Positions 36,559 through 45,611 of a stretch of 64,000 nucleotides of DNA are shown here, in pieces. Source of the DNA: DATJLY01 sp963773665 (lineage in GTDB: Bacteria; Pseudomonadota; Alphaproteobacteria; ATCC43930; CGMCC-115725); assembly GCA_963773665.1 (NCBI GenBank), contig CAVZBZ010000002.1, positions 372,001 through 436,000 on the forward strand. The letters are read 5' to 3'. The notes under the pieces are model-generated. The model saw only the letters and a program-made list of their open reading frames with translations, searched no databases and was not told the DNA's origin. The first letter of the stretch is position 1. Each line of letters starts with the position of its first letter. A program made the position numbers and the translations under genes.

Positions 36559-37785
36559 TCACGCGGTCTCTCGCCAGGCCGCGGCCGCTTCGAGACGGCG
36601 CGGACCGGGACGCGTCAAGGCCGCCACCAGCTCCTGAAGGCTCTCGAGGTTGTGGATCGGCTTGAATTCGTCGACATGCGGCAGGATCGCCCTCATGCCC
36701 AATGATTTGGGCGCGAACCCGTCATAACGCAACAGGGGATTGAGCCAGATAAGCCGCCGGCAGGATTTATGCAGCCGATCCATCTCGACGCCGATGCCGA
36801 TGCCGGCGTCGCGGTCGAGCCCGTCGGTGATGAGGAGCACGATCGCGCCCTGGCCCAAGACGCGGCGCGACCATTTGCGGTTGAACTCGCCCAATGTCTC
36901 GCCGATGCGCGTGCCGCCCGACCAGTCCTCGACCGCTTCCGTAACCTTGTCGAGCGCCACGTCGATGTCCTTGTAGCGCAGGTACCGCGTGATGTTGGTG
37001 AGGCGCGTGCCGAACAGGAACGTGTAGACGCGGTCGCGGTCGTTCGTCACCGCGTGCATGAAGTGCAGGAAGAGCCGGCTGTAGCGGCTCATCGAGCCGG
37101 AAATATCGCAGATGATGACGAGCGGCGGCGGGCGGCGCTGGCGCGTCTTGCGTTTCAAGGCAATCATCCCGCCCGAGCGAAGCTGGGCGCGGAAGCTTGC
37201 GCGCATGTCGGTGCGGTGCCCGCGCGGGTTGGGCTCGAAGCGCCGCGTCGGTAGATCGGCCAGGGGCAGCACCATGCGGCGGATCGCGGCCTTGGCCACA
37301 GCGATCTCGGCGCCGGACATCTTCTCGAAATCCATGGTGCGGAGCACTTCGCGCTCGGAGAAGGTCATCGCCGCGTCGAGCTCGACCTCGTCCTCCTGGT
37401 CCTTGCCTTGACCCTCGCCCGGCTTTTTCAGCGCCTCGGCAAGGCGGCGGCTCATCTCCTCGCCTTTTTGCTGATCGGGCAGCACCACTTCGGGCAGCAT
37501 CATCCCGAGCATGCGTTCCAAAAGCTTGGGATTGCGCCAGAAGATGTGGAACGCCTGGTCGAACAGCTCCTGCTGGTCGCGGCGGTTGACGAACACGGCG
37601 TGCAGCGTCCAATAGAAATCGTCGCGGCTCTCGAGTCCGACCGCGCGCACCGCCTCGACCGCGGCCAGCACCTTGCCGGGACCGATCGGCAACCCCGCCG
37701 CGCGCAGCGTTCGCGCGAAATACATGATGTTCTCCAGGATGCGCCCGCCATCCTCGGGCAGGCGCGGTGCCCGCGTCCCTTCCAT
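36559..37785 (-). CDS. VWA domain protein, CoxE-like
   Basis: A 408-residue protein with a C-terminal von Willebrand factor A domain: the MIDAS motif VIICDISGSMSRYSRLFL near residue 230, then GTRIGETLGEF and LLITDGLDRD. The N-terminal half (FARTLRAAGLPIGPGKVLAAVEAV) matches CoxE family members, which work with the MoxR-type AAA ATPase CoxD to mature the Mo-Cu or Mo centre. It begins at ATG 37785, sharing one base with the stop of the MoxR gene (TGATG). A longer fused frame with MoxR results only from the frameshift discussed there. Confidence 0.92.
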   Translation of the reverse strand: MEGTRAPRLPEDGGRILENIMYFARTLRAAGLPIGPGKVLAAVEAVRAVGLESRDDFYWTLHAVFVNRRDQQELFDQAFHIFWRNPKLLERMLGMMLPEVVLPDQQKGEEMSRRLAEALKKPGEGQGKDQEDEVELDAAMTFSEREVLRTMDFEKMSGAEIAVAKAAIRRMVLPLADLPTRRFEPNPRGHRTDMRASFRAQLRSGGMIALKRKTRQRRPPPLVIICDISGSMSRYSRLFLHFMHAVTNDRDRVYTFLFGTRLTNITRYLRYKDIDVALDKVTEAVEDWSGGTRIGETLGEFNRKWSRRVLGQGAIVLLITDGLDRDAGIGIGVEMDRLHKSCRRLIWLNPLLRYDGFAPKSLGMRAILPHVDEFKPIHNLESLQELVAALTRPGPRRLEAAAAWRETA

Positions 37786-38697
37786 CAGGACGAGGCTGCG
37801 AGCTCGGCCTTGACCTGGGCGAGCAGCCGCTCGGCTTCGCTGCCGTGGATCTTGGCGATGTCGTCCTGGTATTTCAGCAATACGCCGAGCGTGTCGTTGA
37901 TCGCATCGGGCGTCAGAGCCAGCACATCGAGCTGCGTCAGTGCGTGCGCCCAGTCGATCGTCTCGGCGACGCCCGGCAGCTTGAACAGGTCCTGGCGCTC
38001 GCGCAGCTTTTGCACGAAGGCGACGACTTCGCGCGACAGCGCCGCCGCCGCGCCCGGCGCCTTGATGCGCAGGACGTTCGAGCTCGCGCTCGGCGCTCGG
38101 ATAATCGATCCAGTAGTAGAAGCAGCGCCGCTTCAGCGCGTCGTGGATTTCGCGCGTGCGGTTCGAGGTGATGACCACGATCGGCGGATGCTCGGCCTTG
38201 ATCGTGCCGATCTCGGGGATCGTGATCTGGAAGTCGGAGAGCACTTCGAGGAGATAGGCCTCGAACGGCTCATCGGTGCGGTCGAGCTCGTCGATCAGCA
38301 GGACCGGGGGACCTTCCATGTTCGGCTCGAGCGCTTGCAACAGGGGGCGCTTGATAAGGAAGCGGTCGGTGAAGATCTCCTCCTCGACCGTGTCGCGCGA
38401 TTCGGCGCCGGATTCGGCGAGGCGGATCTCGATCATCTGCCGCGGGTAGTTCCACTCGTACACGGCGGACGCGACATCGAGTCCTTCGTAGCATTGCAGG
38501 CGAATGAGCCGCCGCCCGAGCGTCTCGGACAAGACCTTGGCGAGCTCGGTCTTGCCGACGCCGGCTTCGCCCTCGAGGAAGAGCGGCCGCCCGAGCGTCA
38601 AGGCGAGATAGACCGCGGTCGCGAGGCTGCGGTCGGAGACGTAATTGCCGCGACGCAGGAGTTCGAGCGTGTCGCTGACCGAGGCGGGAAGGGACAT
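37785..38697 (-). pseudogene. MoxR-family AAA ATPase, CoxD-like, with a one-base frameshift
   Basis: From ATG 38697, residues 1-205 are a typical MoxR ATPase: Walker A EGEAGVGKTELAKVL, Walker B VLLIDELDRTDEPFEAYLLEVLSD, sensor I VVITSNRTREI. At ~38076 (after YPSAERELE) one surplus base shifts the frame. The next frame resumes the expected C-terminus (LRIKAPGAAAALSREVV, then QKLRERQDLFKLPGVAETIDWAHALTQ) and ends with TGA at 37785. Dropping one base gives 303 residues, the usual length. The ancestor functioned with the VWA gene. The lesion could be a sequence error. Confidence 0.75.
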
Positions 38698-38774
38698 GGG
38701 CCTCTCTGGGACAAGAAGCGAAGCACCCTATGTAGCGAAAGCGGTAGGTCGCTCCAAGGGGGAGGGAGGGCAAA

Positions 38775-38807
38775 GAAGAAGGCGCTGCCGCCTTCAGCTA
38801 CAGCGCC
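38775..38807 (-). terminator. Hairpin terminator after the CoxM-like gene
   Basis: On the minus strand GGCGCTG (38807-38801) and CAGCGCC (38787-38781) form a 7-bp stem followed by TTCTTCTTTG. It lies about 30 bases after the CoxM-like stop and before the CoxD-like gene. It may separate structural from maturation genes. Confidence 0.5.
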
Positions 38808-38834
38808 CTCGCTAAGCGTCCAGACGCGTTGGCG

Positions 38835-39641
38835 TTACACCGGCTGGCCGTTCGCCTTCGCCACGGCACGCCGCCCCATGACGCCGACGAGATGGGCGCG
38901 GTATTCGGCGCTCGCATGGATGTCGGCATTGAGCCCGTCTTGCTTCTGCTTCACGTCCTTGATCGCGTCCGCGGTGAAGGATTTCGAAAGCGCCGCTTCC
39001 ATGTCCTTCTGGCGGAAGGCGCTGGGTGCCGCGCCGGTCACGCCGACCCGCACATTGTTGCCGGTCTTGGCCACGAACACGCCGACGATGGCATAGCGCG
39101 AGGCCGGGTTCGGGAACTTCATGTAGGCGGCCTTTTCCGGGATCGGGAAGCTCACCGCCGTGATGATCTCGTCGGGCGCAAGCGCCGTCTCGAACATGCC
39201 CTTGAAGAAATCGTCGGCCGAAATCTTGCGCTTGTTGGTGACGATCGTCGCATTGAGCGCAAGCACCGCCGAGGGATAGTCGGCCGCGGGATCGTTGTTG
39301 GCGATCGAGCCGCCGCAGGTGCCGCGATGCCGCACCGCCGGGTCGCCGATATGGCCGGCGAGATCGGCGAGCGCCGGAAGCGCGCTCTTCACCTCGCTCG
39401 AGTTCGCGACGTCGGCATGGCGCGTCATGGCGCCGACGACGATCGCGTTGCCGTCCTTCTTGATGCCCTTCAGATCGGGAATCTTGCCGAGATCGACAAC
39501 GTCGCTCGGCTTCGCCAGGCGCTGCTTCAAGGTCGGGATGAGGGTCATCCCGCCCGCCATCAGCTTCGCCTCGGGCTTGCTGGACAGAGCCTTCGCCGCG
39601 TCGGCGACGCTCTTGGGCTGCTGATATTGGAAATCGTACAT
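38835..39641 (-). CDS. Xanthine dehydrogenase family FAD-binding subunit M (CoxM-like)
   Basis: A 268-residue FAD subunit. The N-terminal PCMH-type FAD domain shows AGGMTLIPTLKQRLAKPSDVVDLGKI and LAGHIGDPAVRHRGTCGGSIANNDPAADYPSAVLAL, the characteristic FAD loops. The CODH-type C-terminal domain includes RYAIVGVFVAKTGNNVRVGVTGAAPSAFR. It passes electrons from the two [2Fe-2S] clusters of the small subunit to a quinone or other acceptor. ATG 39641 follows AAGGGGAG. Confidence 0.95.
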   Translation of the reverse strand: MYDFQYQQPKSVADAAKALSSKPEAKLMAGGMTLIPTLKQRLAKPSDVVDLGKIPDLKGIKKDGNAIVVGAMTRHADVANSSEVKSALPALADLAGHIGDPAVRHRGTCGGSIANNDPAADYPSAVLALNATIVTNKRKISADDFFKGMFETALAPDEIITAVSFPIPEKAAYMKFPNPASRYAIVGVFVAKTGNNVRVGVTGAAPSAFRQKDMEAALSKSFTADAIKDVKQKQDGLNADIHASAEYRAHLVGVMGRRAVAKANGQPV

Positions 39642-39666
39642 GGTTCGCTCCCCTTGAGTCTCGTGG

Positions 39667-42045
39667 TCACGCGGCCTTTTGCGCGCGGCGGGAGGCAATC
39701 GCCCGCCAAACTTTTTCCGGCGTAGCCGGCATATCGATGTGAGTGACGCCGAGCGGCGCGAGCGCGTCGATGACGGCGTTGATCACCGCGCCCGGCGCGC
39801 CAATGGCGCCCGCCTCGCCGCATCCTTTGACGCCCAGCGGATTGTGGGTGCAAAGCGTGCCGTGTGTCGCCACCGTGAAGTACGGCAGATTGTCGGCGCG
39901 CGGCATGCAGTAGTCCATGAAGGTGCCGGTCAGAAGCTGGCCGCTCTCGCGGTCGTAGCGGCACTCCTCGAGCAGCGCCTGGCCGATCCCCTGCGCAAGC
40001 CCGCCATGGACCTGCCCCTCGACGATCATCGGATTGATGATGCGGCCGAAATCGTCGGCGGCGGCGAAATCGACGATGCGCAGCGCGCCGGTGTCGGCGT
40101 CGATCTCGACCTCGCAGACATGGGTTCCGGACGGGAACGTGAAGTTCTTGGGATCGTAATAGGCCGTCTCGTCGAGGCCCGGCTCGAGCTCTTCGAGCGG
40201 GTAGTTATGCGGCACATAGGCGGCAAAGGCGATCTCGCCGAACGCCTTGGCGCGGTCGGTGCCCGAGACGGTGTATTTGCCATCCTTGAACTCGATGTCG
40301 GCCTCGGACGCCTCCAGCAGGTGCGCCGCGATCTTGCGGCCCTTCGCCACAACCTTGTCGAGCGCCTTGACCAGCGCCGAGCCGCCCACAGGCAGCGAGC
40401 GCGAGCCATAGGTCCCCATGCCGAACGGCGTTCTGGCGGTGTCGCCGTGCACCACGTCGATATTCTCGACCGGCATGCCGAGCCGCTCGGCGACCACTTG
40501 CGCGAAGGTCGTCTCATGGCCCTGGCCGTGGCTGTGAGCGCCGGTCAGCACGGTGACGCTGCCGGTCGGATTGACCCGCACGGCCGCGAACTCGTAGAGG
40601 CCGGCGCGCGCGCCCAAGGCGCCGGCGACCGCCGAGGGTGCGACGCCGCACGCCTCGATATATGTGGCGACGCCAAGCCCGCGCAGCTTGCCCTGCCGCT
40701 GCGCCGCGGCGCGACGCTGCTCGAACCCGGGGTAGTCGATCGCCTTCAACGCCATGTCGAGCGTCGTGAAATAGTCGCCGCTGTCATAGGCGAGCGCGAC
40801 CGGCGTCTGGTAGGGATAAGCGTCGCGCGGGATGAAATTGCGCCGCCGCAGTTCGGTGCGCTCGATCTTGAGCTCGCGCGCCGCCTGATCGACGATCCGC
40901 TCGAGCACATAGCTCGCCTCGGGCCGACCCGCGCCGCGATAGGCATCGACCGGCACGGTGTTGGTGAAGACGCCCTTCACCTCGGCATAGATTGCCGGCG
41001 TCGTATAAGTGCCGGCGAGCAGCGTCGCATAGAGATATGTCGGCACCGCCGCCGCAAACGTCGAGAGATATCCGCCGAGATTGGCGAGCGTCGAGACCCT
41101 GAGCCCCAGGAATTTTCCGTCCTTGTCGAGCGCCAGTTCGGCGTGCGTGACGTGGTCGCGGCCCTGCGCGTCAGACAGAAAACTCTCGCTGCGCTCGGCG
41201 ACCCATTTGACGGGCCGGCCGAGCTGGCCCGCGGCCCACGTGACCGCCGCCTCCTCGGCATAGTGATAGATCTTCGAGCCGAACCCGCCGCCCACGTCGG
41301 GCGCCACGACGCGCAGCTTGTGCTCCGGCACATGCAGCACGAAGGCGCCCATCAGGAGCCGGATCGCGTGCGGGTTCTGGCATGTCGTGTAAAGCGTATA
41401 TTCGCCGGTGCCGCGCTCGTACTCGCCGATATAGGCGCGCGGCTCCATCGCATTGGGCACGAGCCGGTTGTTGACGAGGTCGACCTTCGTTACATGGCTC
41501 GCCTTGGCGAACGCCGCATCGGTGGCGGCCTTGTCGCCGATCTCCCAGTCGTAGCAGAGATTGCCGGCGGCGCTGTCGTGGACGAGCGGCGCGCCCTTCT
41601 TCACGGCGTTGTCAACCGCGACCGAGGCGGGTAGCGGGCGGTAATCGACGGTGACGAGATCGGCCGCCTCGGCGGCTTGCTCGCGCGTGTCGGCGATGAC
41701 GACCGCGACCGGATCGCCGACGTGGCGCACGCGGTCTTGCGCCAGCACGGGGTGCGGCGGCTCGACCATCGGCGTGCCGTCCTTGAACTTGACGCCCCAG
41801 CCGCACGGCAGCGTACCAAGCCCCGCGGCCGTGAGATCGGCGGCGGTATAGACGGCGGCGACGCCGGGCGCGCGTTTTGCCGCGGCGGTGTCGATGCCGC
41901 GCAGCTCGGCGTGCGCGTGCGGGCTGCGCACGAACACGGCGTAGAGCTGTCCCGGCCGGTTGATGTCGTCGGTATATGTGCCGCGCCCGGTGAGGAAGCG
42001 TCGATCTTCCGTTCGGCGCACCGGGGCGCCGATCGGGGCGCTCAT
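39667..42045 (-). CDS. Xanthine dehydrogenase family molybdopterin-binding subunit (form II CoxL-like)
   Basis: A 792-residue large subunit that holds the molybdenum cofactor. The motif VDAYRGAGRPEASYVLER near residue 370 is the form II loop. Form I CO dehydrogenases have VAYRCSFR with the copper-binding Cys, which is absent, so CO as main substrate is doubtful. Cofactor-binding segments VVAPDVGGGFGSKI, GAHSHGQGHETTFAQV and KGCGEAGAIGAPGAVINAV are all present, the last with the catalytic Glu. ATG 42045 overlaps the small-subunit stop by four bases. The gene order S-L-M is atypical compared with the classical M-S-L. Confidence 0.95.
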   Translation of the reverse strand: MSAPIGAPVRRTEDRRFLTGRGTYTDDINRPGQLYAVFVRSPHAHAELRGIDTAAAKRAPGVAAVYTAADLTAAGLGTLPCGWGVKFKDGTPMVEPPHPVLAQDRVRHVGDPVAVVIADTREQAAEAADLVTVDYRPLPASVAVDNAVKKGAPLVHDSAAGNLCYDWEIGDKAATDAAFAKASHVTKVDLVNNRLVPNAMEPRAYIGEYERGTGEYTLYTTCQNPHAIRLLMGAFVLHVPEHKLRVVAPDVGGGFGSKIYHYAEEAAVTWAAGQLGRPVKWVAERSESFLSDAQGRDHVTHAELALDKDGKFLGLRVSTLANLGGYLSTFAAAVPTYLYATLLAGTYTTPAIYAEVKGVFTNTVPVDAYRGAGRPEASYVLERIVDQAARELKIERTELRRRNFIPRDAYPYQTPVALAYDSGDYFTTLDMALKAIDYPGFEQRRAAAQRQGKLRGLGVATYIEACGVAPSAVAGALGARAGLYEFAAVRVNPTGSVTVLTGAHSHGQGHETTFAQVVAERLGMPVENIDVVHGDTARTPFGMGTYGSRSLPVGGSALVKALDKVVAKGRKIAAHLLEASEADIEFKDGKYTVSGTDRAKAFGEIAFAAYVPHNYPLEELEPGLDETAYYDPKNFTFPSGTHVCEVEIDADTGALRIVDFAAADDFGRIINPMIVEGQVHGGLAQGIGQALLEECRYDRESGQLLTGTFMDYCMPRADNLPYFTVATHGTLCTHNPLGVKGCGEAGAIGAPGAVINAVIDALAPLGVTHIDMPATPEKVWRAIASRRAQKAA

Positions 42046-42518
42046 TTTCCGCCCCGCGCCATCGCCTCCGCGCCGGCCTTGATCGCCTTCACAATGTTGT
42101 GGTAGCCGGTGCAGCGGCAGAGATTGCCCTCGAGCCAGTGCCGGATGTCCTGCTCGGACGGGTTCTTGTTCTTGTGCGCGAAATCGACCGCGCTCATCAC
42201 CATGCCGGGCGTGCAGAAGCCGCATTGCAGCCCGTGATGCTCGCGGAAGGCTTCCTGCATCGGGTGGAGCTGCCCGTCCTTGGCGAGCCCCTCGATCGTC
42301 ATGACGTCGGCGCCGTCGACCTGCACCGCCAGCATGGTGCAGCTCTTGGCCGAGTAGCCGTCGATCATGACGACACAGGCGCCGCACTGGCTCGTGTCGC
42401 AGCCGACATGCGTGCCGGTAAGGCCCAGATTCTCGCGCAGGAACTGCACGAGGAGCGTGCGGTTCTCGACGTTCGCTGTCTGCTTCTTGCCGTTGACCGT
42501 GATAGTGACGGATGGCAT
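42042..42518 (-). CDS. (2Fe-2S)-binding small subunit (CoxS-like)
   Basis: A 158-residue subunit with two iron-sulfur clusters. The plant-ferredoxin-type site is GTHVGCDTSQCGACVV plus the later KSCT. The helical domain site is LQCGFCTPGMVM with EGNLCRCTGYHNIV. Electrons flow from the Mo site through both clusters to the FAD subunit. ATG 42518 (MPSVTITVNGKK) is the standard family start. It is coupled to the large subunit through ATGA. Confidence 0.96.
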   Translation of the reverse strand: MPSVTITVNGKKQTANVENRTLLVQFLRENLGLTGTHVGCDTSQCGACVVMIDGYSAKSCTMLAVQVDGADVMTIEGLAKDGQLHPMQEAFREHHGLQCGFCTPGMVMSAVDFAHKNKNPSEQDIRHWLEGNLCRCTGYHNIVKAIKAGAEAMARGGK

Positions 42519-42635
42519 CGCTTTGCTCTCCCTGCGATCGCCGGCTCTATCCCCCTTGGGATCGCCGTCGGAATTCGGTTTCCTAAGTTTCGTGCGCTCG
42601 GGCGGCGCGGTCAAGCGATCCGCTCAGGCCCCGCC

Positions 42636-43223
42636 TCAGCCGCCCCGGCCGGCGAAGAAATAAAGCAGGATGGCGGCAACAATCGCAAGCAGCGCCACCC
42701 AGATGACGGGCGACATGCGCGCCCGCTGCGGCGCTGCGGGCGCGGCCGGCATGGGTGCCGGCGCGGCGGCGGCCGCCGGCGCGGCGCGATCCACCACCTC
42801 GGCGAAGCGCGCGAAAAAATCGCCGGCCATCTTGCGCGCCGTCGCGTCGATGAGGCGCGAGCCGATCTGCGCGAGCTTGCCGCCGACCTGCGCTTCGACC
42901 TTGTAGGTAAGGAGCGTGCCGCTGCCGTCGTCGGTCAGGTGAACCGACGCGCCGCCCTTGGCGAAGCCCACCGCGCCGCCGCTTCCCTCGCCGGAGATCT
43001 TGTAGCCGTTCGGCGGATCGAGTTCGGACAGCGTGACCTTGCCGGAAAAGCGCGCCTGCACCGGGCCGACCTTGGCGACCACCTTCGCCGCGAGCTCGGT
43101 GTCGGAAAGCTTCTGAACTTCCTCGCAGCCCGGGATCGACTGCCTCAGGATCTCGGGATCGTTGAGCGCTTCCCAGACCTTTGCTCGCGGCGCCGCGAGC
43201 CGGTACTCGCCGGTCATGTCCAT
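42636..43223 (-). CDS. CoxG-like SRPBCC carbon-monoxide-dehydrogenase-associated protein
   Basis: A 195-residue protein. Residues 1-150 form a START/SRPBCC-type fold matching the CoxG family (APRAKVWEALNDPEILRQSIPGCEEVQKL, then LLTYKVEAQVGGKLAQIGSRLIDATARKMAGDFF). A Pro/Ala linker leads to one C-terminal membrane helix (WVALLAIVAAILLYFF). CoxG anchors CO dehydrogenase to the membrane, and relatives may handle substrate or quinone. It is the first gene of the cluster. ATG 43223 follows GAGGAAGG. Confidence 0.93.
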   Translation of the reverse strand: MDMTGEYRLAAPRAKVWEALNDPEILRQSIPGCEEVQKLSDTELAAKVVAKVGPVQARFSGKVTLSELDPPNGYKISGEGSGGAVGFAKGGASVHLTDDGSGTLLTYKVEAQVGGKLAQIGSRLIDATARKMAGDFFARFAEVVDRAAPAAAAAPAPMPAAPAAPQRARMSPVIWVALLAIVAAILLYFFAGRGG

Positions 43224-43339
43224 GGCGGCCTTCCTCGATCCTGCCCTTGCGCCGTCAATAGCGCCCGCCTCGCGCAGCGGCAAGCGCGGCGCCTAATTTG
43301 CGTGCAGTCGCGGCAACGAACGGGAATACTCGCGCCCTC

Positions 43340-44665
43340 ATGGGGGGCCAATTCTCGCTCGTTTGGGGGGTGCCGTTCGTCGGGCTGGTGCTGACCATCG
43401 CCGCCTCGCCCAGTATCGCGCCCGCATTCTGGAGCCGGCACTACGGCAAGGTGGTGCTGCTGTGGGCTCTGGCGTTCGTCGTGCCGGACATTGTTCAGCG
43501 CGGCTGGCGCGTCTCGGGCGGCAATCTCGTCGCCACCGCGATCGACGAATACATCCCCTTCGTTCTGCTGCTCGCAACGCTTTACATCATCTCGGGCGGG
43601 TTGCGCATCAGCGGCGCGCCGCGCGGTACGCCGGCCGTGAACACGGCGATGCTCGGCCTCGGCACGCTCTTGGCCGGCGCTATCGGCACGCCGGGCGCAT
43701 CGCTTCTCATGCTGCGGCCCATGATCCGCGCCAATCGCCACCGTCAGCGCACCACCCATGTCTACGTCTTCTACATCCTGCTCGTCGCCAATATCGGCGG
43801 CGCTTTCTCGCCGATCGGCAACGCGCCGCTGTTTCTCGGCTATTTGAAGGGTGTGCCGTTCTTCTGGCCGAGCGTGCATATCGCGCTGCCGACGATCACC
43901 ATCGCAGCGGGACTCCTCGCCAGCTTCTACGCGCTCGAGCATTACCTGCGGCGCGGCGTCCGCGACGAGCATACGCTTGCCGAGATCGAGAAGCTCGGGC
44001 TCGAAGGCGGCATCAATCTTTTCCTGCTCGCCGCCGCGGTCGCGGCGATCATGCTGCGGGTGTTCTTTCCAGAGACGGTCGAGTTCACGATCTTTGGCGT
44101 GCCATGGAACGTGGTGGACGCGGTTTCCGACCTGATGCTCTTCGCAATCGGCCTGGCGTCCTTTGCGCTCACCAAGCCCGGCGTGCGCCGCGCCAACGAT
44201 TTCGCCTGGGCGCCGCTCGTCGAGGTGACGATCCTGTTCGCCGCGATCTTCGTCACACTCATTCCGCTCACCGCGATGATGGCGGCGGGCGACGCGGGGC
44301 CGATGAAGCCGCTGTTCGAGCGCGCTTTCGTGAACGGGGTCCCCGACAACGCGCTGTTCTATCGCGCGACCGGGATTCTTTCGGCGATCCTCGACAACGC
44401 GCCGACTTATCTCGTGTTCTTCGGACTCGCCGGCAACGATGCCGCGCGGCTCGTCGGGCCGCTTGCCAAAACGCTCGCAGCGATTTCGGCCGGGGCCTGC
44501 TTCTACGGCGGCCTGACATATCTCGGCAACGCGCCCAACCTCATGGTGCGCGCCGTGGTGGAAAGCCATGGCGTGCGGATGCCGAGCTTTCTGGGTTATA
44601 TGGTCTGGGCCGCGGTGTGCCTCGTACCGTGGCTGCTGTTCGTCGAGGCGATCTATTTCGATTGA
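43340..44665 (+). CDS. Sodium:proton antiporter / citrate-transporter-like (ion transporter superfamily) protein
   Basis: A 441-residue protein with about eleven membrane segments. LGTLLAGAIGTPGASLLMLRPMIRAN and NIGGAFSPIGNAPLFLGYLKGVPFFW are typical of the NhaD/ArsB-like ion transporters in which the asparagine-rich central loops bind cations. The repeat half YGGLTYLGNAPNLMVRAVVESHG mirrors the first. The start ATG 43340 is favoured over TTG 43298. It is divergent from the molybdo-cluster. The next gene begins five bases after its stop. Confidence 0.85.
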   Translation: MGGQFSLVWGVPFVGLVLTIAASPSIAPAFWSRHYGKVVLLWALAFVVPDIVQRGWRVSGGNLVATAIDEYIPFVLLLATLYIISGGLRISGAPRGTPAVNTAMLGLGTLLAGAIGTPGASLLMLRPMIRANRHRQRTTHVYVFYILLVANIGGAFSPIGNAPLFLGYLKGVPFFWPSVHIALPTITIAAGLLASFYALEHYLRRGVRDEHTLAEIEKLGLEGGINLFLLAAAVAAIMLRVFFPETVEFTIFGVPWNVVDAVSDLMLFAIGLASFALTKPGVRRANDFAWAPLVEVTILFAAIFVTLIPLTAMMAAGDAGPMKPLFERAFVNGVPDNALFYRATGILSAILDNAPTYLVFFGLAGNDAARLVGPLAKTLAAISAGACFYGGLTYLGNAPNLMVRAVVESHGVRMPSFLGYMVWAAVCLVPWLLFVEAIYFD

Positions 44666-44670
44666 GGCCC

Positions 44671-45135
44671 ATGAAGCTCGCTCGCACGTTTTTCCTGGCC
44701 GCTCTCCTCGCTTTCGTCGCGCTCTCTGCGCGCGCGCAGCTGCAGCATTTTGATAGCGCGTCCCTCACCATTGACACCGGAAACGGCCCGCAGCGCTTCG
44801 CGATCGAGCTTGCGCTCACGCCGCAGCAGCAGGAGCAGGGCCTCATGTTCCGCCAGACGCTTGCCGCCGATGCCGGCATGCTGTTCGTGTTTCCGCAGAC
44901 GCAGGCCGCGGTGTTCTGGATGAAGAACACGCTCATCCCGCTCGACATGCTGTTCATCGCCGCCGACGGGCAGGTCGCCGACATTCACGAACGCGCGGTG
45001 CCGCTGTCTGAAGCCAACATCGTCTCGAAGGTGCCGGTGAAGGCCGTGCTCGAGCTGAACGGCGGCACCGTCGCCCGGCTCGGCATCAAGCCCGGCGATG
45101 TCGTCCACTCTGCTACCTTTGGCAATGCCGGATGA
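44671..45135 (+). CDS. DUF192 family exported protein
   Basis: A 154-residue protein with a signal peptide (RTFFLAALLAFVALSARAQ). The DUF192 core is clear: FAIELALTPQQQEQGLMFRQTLAADAGMLFVFPQ, VFWMKNTLIPLDMLFI and a C-terminal AVLELNGGTVARLGIKPGD. The fold is a small beta barrel of unknown role. It is closely spaced after the antiporter, and its stop overlaps a possible early start of the following DUF3237 gene. Confidence 0.93.
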   Translation: MKLARTFFLAALLAFVALSARAQLQHFDSASLTIDTGNGPQRFAIELALTPQQQEQGLMFRQTLAADAGMLFVFPQTQAAVFWMKNTLIPLDMLFIAADGQVADIHERAVPLSEANIVSKVPVKAVLELNGGTVARLGIKPGDVVHSATFGNAG

Positions 45136-45149
45136 GATGGAGAACCGCC

Positions 45150-45608
45150 ATGCTCGAATTGCGTACCGCTTACCTTTTCACCGTCACCTTGACGGTTGGA
45201 ACCACCCACAATCTGGGACGCACGCCGCTCGGCGACCGTCGCGTCGGCGTCGTCACCGGCGGCCATTTCGAGGGACCGCGGTTCAAGGGCACGGTGTTGG
45301 AGGGCGGGTCCGACTGGATCCTTATCCGGCCCGACGGCGCGATGCAGCTCGATGTGCGCCTCACCCTCAAGACCGGCGACGGCGCCCTCATCGGCATGAG
45401 GTATGGCGGCTTCCGTCATGGACCAGGCAACGTGCTCGACCGGCTCAATCGCGGCGAGCAGGTCGATCCGTCGAGCTATTATTTCCGCATCGCGCCATTC
45501 TTCGAGACGTCGGCGCAGAAATACGATTGGCTCAACCGCATCGTTGGCGTCGGCACGGGCCAACGCCTGCCGGAAGGGCCGGTCTACGATGTTTACGAGG
45601 TGCTGTAG
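45150..45608 (+). CDS. DUF3237 domain protein
   Basis: A 152-residue beta-barrel-type protein: LELRTAYLFTVTLTVGTTHNLG, then GVVTGGHFEGPRFKGTVLEGGSDWILIRPDGAMQLDVRLTLKTGDGALIGM and a C-terminal NRIVGVGTGQR. These are family hallmarks. Function is unknown. ATG 45150 has GGAG seven bases upstream. ATG 45132 would overlap the DUF192 stop by four. The stop is three bases from the convergent solute-binding protein stop. Confidence 0.9.
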   Translation: MLELRTAYLFTVTLTVGTTHNLGRTPLGDRRVGVVTGGHFEGPRFKGTVLEGGSDWILIRPDGAMQLDVRLTLKTGDGALIGMRYGGFRHGPGNVLDRLNRGEQVDPSSYYFRIAPFFETSAQKYDWLNRIVGVGTGQRLPEGPVYDVYEVL

Positions 45609-45611
45609 CGC

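Noticed and set aside
36559..38697. A single 712-residue MoxR-VWA fusion protein
   Set aside because: The junction region is Arg/Ala-rich nonsense, while another frame carries the expected MoxR C-terminus and a TGATG junction with the VWA gene. The fusion results from one extra base.
39667..42045. Aerobic CO dehydrogenase (form I)
   Set aside because: The active-site loop is AYRGAGR, not VAYRCSFR. The copper-ligating Cys is missing, so only the general family name is given.
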